The notes beneath the pieces were generated by a model. That model was not told the DNA's origin, searched no databases, and worked only from the letters and a program-made list of their open reading frames with translations. 64,000 nucleotides of DNA from Ardenticatenaceae bacterium (lineage in GTDB: Bacteria > Chloroflexota > Anaerolineae > Promineifilales > Promineifilaceae): assembly GCA_020634415.1 (NCBI GenBank), contig JACKBT010000013.1, positions 51,971-115,970 of the forward strand, given 5' to 3'. This document shows, in pieces, positions 61,577 to 64,000 of this stretch. The position numbers and the translations under genes were made by a program. Each line of letters starts with the position of its first letter. Position 1 is the first letter of the stretch.

Positions 61577-63772
61577 CTAACTACCCAATAAAAACTCGGC
61601 CTCAATCGGCCGTAATTGGAAGTAGACCATATCGGCTTTGCCGTTGGCGCGGACAACGGCCATGCCTTTGCCATAGCGGTCATCGCTGCCCATGCGGGCC
61701 AGGAACTCAGCCTGGGACGGCAGAATCTCATCTTTGTAATGATGGGTCAGCCGATAAGCACCATCCCGTTTCATACCAAAGGCAATGAGCCAGGAGATGT
61801 TGTTGATGATGAACTGCCCAGCGGCGATGTTTAGCCCGGCGGCCATGGATTCGGCCTGCGCCCCTTCTACACCGATGAAGGCTTCCAAATCCTGATCAAT
61901 CATGATCACGGCTGCGCCGAAGGTTCTAACCGTCTTAACCATGTTAGCCAGGAAGGTCATCAGGCTAGATTCCTGGTTCATGTAATGGACTTCATCCACG
62001 ATGATGGCCCGTTTACGTGGATGGCGGCGTACCTGGTGGTTGATGCCGGCTAACGTGGCGTAGTAGAACAACGGCCGTCTGCGCTCCGGCACCTGGCTGA
62101 AATCAAACAACACAATCCGTTCTTTCAAGGTCAGGTCCAGGTTGGTAGGTACGTTGAAGGTAGCAGCATAATCACCCGTGACGTAAAGACTTTCAATCTC
62201 TACCGCCAGGGCCGCGGCCGCTTCCATGACCTGGTTCTTGACCGTGTCAAACAGGTCTGGCGTGATAGCAGCATCGTACCCCACCACCTCACTGCTGTCC
62301 GCTTCACTGGCCACAGCCAGCAGCTTTTGGCAAAAGGTCGCCAGCGTCGGTGTCAGCTGATGGTCTACCAGTAACTCCGTATCCCAGTTGTAGCGGGCAT
62401 AAGTGAGCTGCAAGGCGCGGCGGATAGCAGCCACTTCGGCATTGTGAAAACGGCGCGGATTGTTGCCCAGGGGATCCAGAAGCAAGCCCAGCAGGGTAAT
62501 CACATGGTCGTACTGGTCAGTCGGGTTTTCATAGACCACATCCAGGATATTAAGCTGGGTAGTGGCATAGGAAAGCTGGCTGTAGGAGACATTTTTACCG
62601 CCCGAAAGCTGTAGCAGGCGGCGGCTGTGTCCTTGCGGTTCCAGCAGTACCACTTGCGTACCTTGCTCAGCCATGCGCCAGGCCAGGGCTTGGGCCCCAA
62701 CTGTTTTGCCTTTGCCGGTTCGACCCAAAATGATGCCATGGAAAGGATCATTGCCCTGCCAATTCAGGTAGTGGACGTGGGGCGCGACTTCATCTACGGA
62801 GATACCGACATAGTAGCCCCCAGCCATCTGCTCGCGCCCTACTCCCCACATGCCGGCAAAAACGGCCGGAGCCCGGCTGAGGGTATTGAAGTGACCGGCT
62901 GGCATCCCCGGGGGGCGCGCCGCCGGACCAAACATACGAGCCGCTGCCGCCTGGTAGCCCAACATCCGATCTACTTTCATATATTGGGTGCTGGTCTTAC
63001 GCAGGCTCTCCATCCGTTCGCGCAGGACAGTCGCATTTTTGTCTAACAACATGAAGAGGACGCGCACCTGATGAACCGCTTCATCCCGTACTTGCAGTGC
63101 GGCTTCGGCCTCTTCGCTGGCGATGGTTGCATTGCGGTCTTGCCCGTTGAGGATCATGCCCTGCCAGAATTCAGCCGAGGCCGAGACCCGCTCAGGGTGG
63201 ACTTTACGCACATCAATGCCGATAACCATTGGCCCATCGGCAGCAGTGATGGTTTTGGCCAGGGGATGCCGCCAATCCCAGGTGCGGGTAAGCTGGTAGG
63301 AGGCCAGGATGGCGTAACGATAACGGCCGTTGTCTATTTGCAGACGGCCGTTTTTCTTCTTGATGACCGGGGCCATATGATCGGGATACTCGGCGTAATC
63401 GCCGGGAATGGGCAGTTGAGGATAGCCTTCCTCACCAACCACACGCCAATGGGCCAGATCACCAGCAGTGATGGCATCGTTGAAATCTACCAGGTAATGG
63501 CGGGTCTTACGCATTTCGCCTCGTCTGGCCCATTCGCCAATCATACGGACTTCCTCCATCAGGCCTCGCCGTGACCACTCATCGCTAATACCCATCGCCA
63601 ACCGCCGCCGTTCCCGTTCCAGCCGCTCCAGGCTGGCGGGCATGATGAAGGTCAGAAAGCGGCAGTGCTGCATGGGGCCCGCAAAGAGGGAGATCATTTG
63701 AGCGAGAACGGCCGTTTGGTCATGGCTGTCTATCTGATAGAAGTGAGGGAGGGATACTTGGAATACGCGCAT
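61577..63772 (-). CDS. VirB4/TraC-like conjugation ATPase
   Basis: A 731-residue ATPase. Walker A is FHGIILGRTGKGKTVGAQAL (about residues 347-366), followed by VVLLEPQGHSRRLLQL; Walker B is RKRAIIVDEVHYMNQES and the next conserved strand AAVIMIDQDLEAFIG. The late motif AAGQFIINNISWLIAFGMKR fits VirB4-type ATPases. The N-terminal half includes the helical region common to VirB4 proteins. It should power assembly or DNA transfer of a type IV secretion system. ATG 63772 is preferred to a TTG at 63796. The VirD4-like protein and secreted paralogues downstream are likely parts of the same element. Confidence 0.85.
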   Translation of the reverse strand: MRVFQVSLPHFYQIDSHDQTAVLAQMISLFAGPMQHCRFLTFIMPASLERLERERRRLAMGISDEWSRRGLMEEVRMIGEWARRGEMRKTRHYLVDFNDAITAGDLAHWRVVGEEGYPQLPIPGDYAEYPDHMAPVIKKKNGRLQIDNGRYRYAILASYQLTRTWDWRHPLAKTITAADGPMVIGIDVRKVHPERVSASAEFWQGMILNGQDRNATIASEEAEAALQVRDEAVHQVRVLFMLLDKNATVLRERMESLRKTSTQYMKVDRMLGYQAAAARMFGPAARPPGMPAGHFNTLSRAPAVFAGMWGVGREQMAGGYYVGISVDEVAPHVHYLNWQGNDPFHGIILGRTGKGKTVGAQALAWRMAEQGTQVVLLEPQGHSRRLLQLSGGKNVSYSQLSYATTQLNILDVVYENPTDQYDHVITLLGLLLDPLGNNPRRFHNAEVAAIRRALQLTYARYNWDTELLVDHQLTPTLATFCQKLLAVASEADSSEVVGYDAAITPDLFDTVKNQVMEAAAALAVEIESLYVTGDYAATFNVPTNLDLTLKERIVLFDFSQVPERRRPLFYYATLAGINHQVRRHPRKRAIIVDEVHYMNQESSLMTFLANMVKTVRTFGAAVIMIDQDLEAFIGVEGAQAESMAAGLNIAAGQFIINNISWLIAFGMKRDGAYRLTHHYKDEILPSQAEFLARMGSDDRYGKGMAVVRANGKADMVYFQLRPIEAEFLLGS

Positions 63773-63782
63773 AATTCTTGGT

Positions 63783-63872
63783 GTGACAAGTGGCAAGCAG
63801 CAGGTAGCAGGTGAGAAAACCGGCTACTTGCCATCCTTCGACAAGCTCAGGGCAGGCTTTGCCACTTGTCAC
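63783..63872. mobile_element. MITE-like element with 14-bp perfect terminal inverted repeats
   Basis: GTGACAAGTGGCAA (63783-63796) and TTGCCACTTGTCAC (63859-63872) flank 62 bases that contain the REP-like unit CCTTCGACAAGCTCAGG (from 63835) and a weaker inner inverted repeat. It lies between two minus-strand genes of the VirB4 region. It has the form of a small non-autonomous palindromic insertion. Confidence 0.6.
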
Positions 63873-63875
63873 CTA

Positions 63876-64000
63876 TCATTCCACCACCACCGTCGCCGTA
63901 AACGCCCCGCTAATCTGCTGCTGTTCAGCCTGCACCCGGATGCTGTCCCATTCAGCCTGGACATTGACCAAACGGGGTTGGGCCAGGGCTGTACGCAGCC
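63876..64000 (-). CDS. C-terminal end of an unknown gene, cut by the window
   Basis: The minus-strand frame is open from 64000 to the stop codon at 63876-63878. The visible 40 residues include RLVNVQAEWDSIRVQAEQQQ and end SGAFTATVVVE. It lies directly upstream of the VirB4-like gene and is probably in the same operon. Too little is visible for a family call. Confidence 0.6.
   Translation of the reverse strand, partial: LRTALAQPRLVNVQAEWDSIRVQAEQQQISGAFTATVVVE

Larger units (their letters stand above)
1545..63715. repeat. Dispersed iterated palindrome ACGGCCGT (HIP1-like)
   Basis: The octamer ACGGCCGT, mostly as AACGGCCGTT, recurs throughout the window in genes of both strands and in all frames. 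Examples outside the array begin near 10019, 11866, 12910, 14670, 16756, 17241, 21250, 23598, 24296, 29829, 32276, 40012, 45472, 49556, 50049, 51959, 53087, 54417, 59391 and 63708. A given 8-mer is expected about once per 65 kb per strand. It is also part of every intact CRISPR repeat. I see none in the IS1182 gene, in about 5.4-10.0 kb, or in about 41.3-45.5 kb. Function unknown; the analogy is to HIP1 (GCGATCGC) of cyanobacteria. Confidence 0.9.

Noticed and set aside
1..64000. tRNA, rRNA or riboswitches
   Set aside because: No cloverleaf, rRNA-like or known riboswitch sequence was recognised on either strand by reading; a covariance search was not possible.

Overview
The window looks like a chromosomal accessory region of a filamentous or Anaerolineae-like Chloroflexota bacterium. 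This is inferred from gene style alone: large XRE-HTH/NB-ARC/TPR regulators, a type III-D-like CRISPR system with a reverse transcriptase, effector-associated domains, and a VirB4-type element. There is no rRNA or tRNA to confirm it. A dispersed palindrome, ACGGCCGT (often AACGGCCGTT), occurs far more often than chance across most of the window, including inside every CRISPR repeat. It behaves like the HIP1 element of cyanobacteria.

Layout. 1-1.5 kb: 3' part of an IS1182-family element that seems to have inserted into the terminal CRISPR repeat. 1.5-5.4 kb: a CRISPR array of about 53 units (37-nt repeat), with the probable leader at its right end, divergent from a WYL-domain regulator (5.7-7.2 kb). 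7.3-16.3 kb, minus strand: a 'split NLR' operon (XRE-NB-ARC protein plus three separate TPR proteins) and a one-piece XRE-NTPase-TPR protein, with a tiny membrane-peptide gene between them. 16.4-28.0 kb, plus strand: VWA membrane protein, tubulin/FtsZ-like GTPase, an unknown protein, a GTPase with a DUF697-like tail, reverse transcriptase, Cas1, a RemA/DUF370-like protein, a four-helix membrane protein, RNase H and Cas2. This ten-gene neighbourhood, with an RT-Cas1-RNase H-Cas2 adaptation module at its end, is the most unusual system here. 28.0-31.2 kb: a promoter plus terminator without a convincing ORF (candidate small RNA), another one-piece NLR, and a second tiny membrane-peptide gene.

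31.4-50.5 kb, plus strand: a type III-D-like effector locus. It encodes a CARF-LuxR HTH regulator, a CARF-nuclease of the Can2/Card1 type, Cas10 without an HD domain but with GGDD, Cas7, Csx10 with a long helical C-terminal extension (possibly Cas11), a double Cas7, Csx19, and a large RAMP protein fused to an S1-like and two cold-shock domains. Next come an AAA ATPase, a PIN-EAD protein, UPF0158 and pRiA4b-like proteins, two Phd/PIN toxin-antitoxin pairs, an EAD-SAVED-like protein, Csx15 and Cas6. Cas10 should make cyclic oligoadenylate, to be read by the CARF regulator, the CARF nuclease and perhaps the SAVED-like/Csx15 pair.

50.5-54.4 kb: IS3 remnant, AbiEi/AbiEii pair, a broken duplicate of cas6, IS21 remnant. 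54.4-64 kb, minus strand: a DnaA-N-like replication-type protein with internal iteron-like repeats, a DUF234-type ATPase, a VirD4-like protein lacking a P-loop, two secreted paralogues, a small acidic protein, a VirB4-like ATPase and the end of one more gene. This stretch resembles a piece of an integrative or conjugative element.
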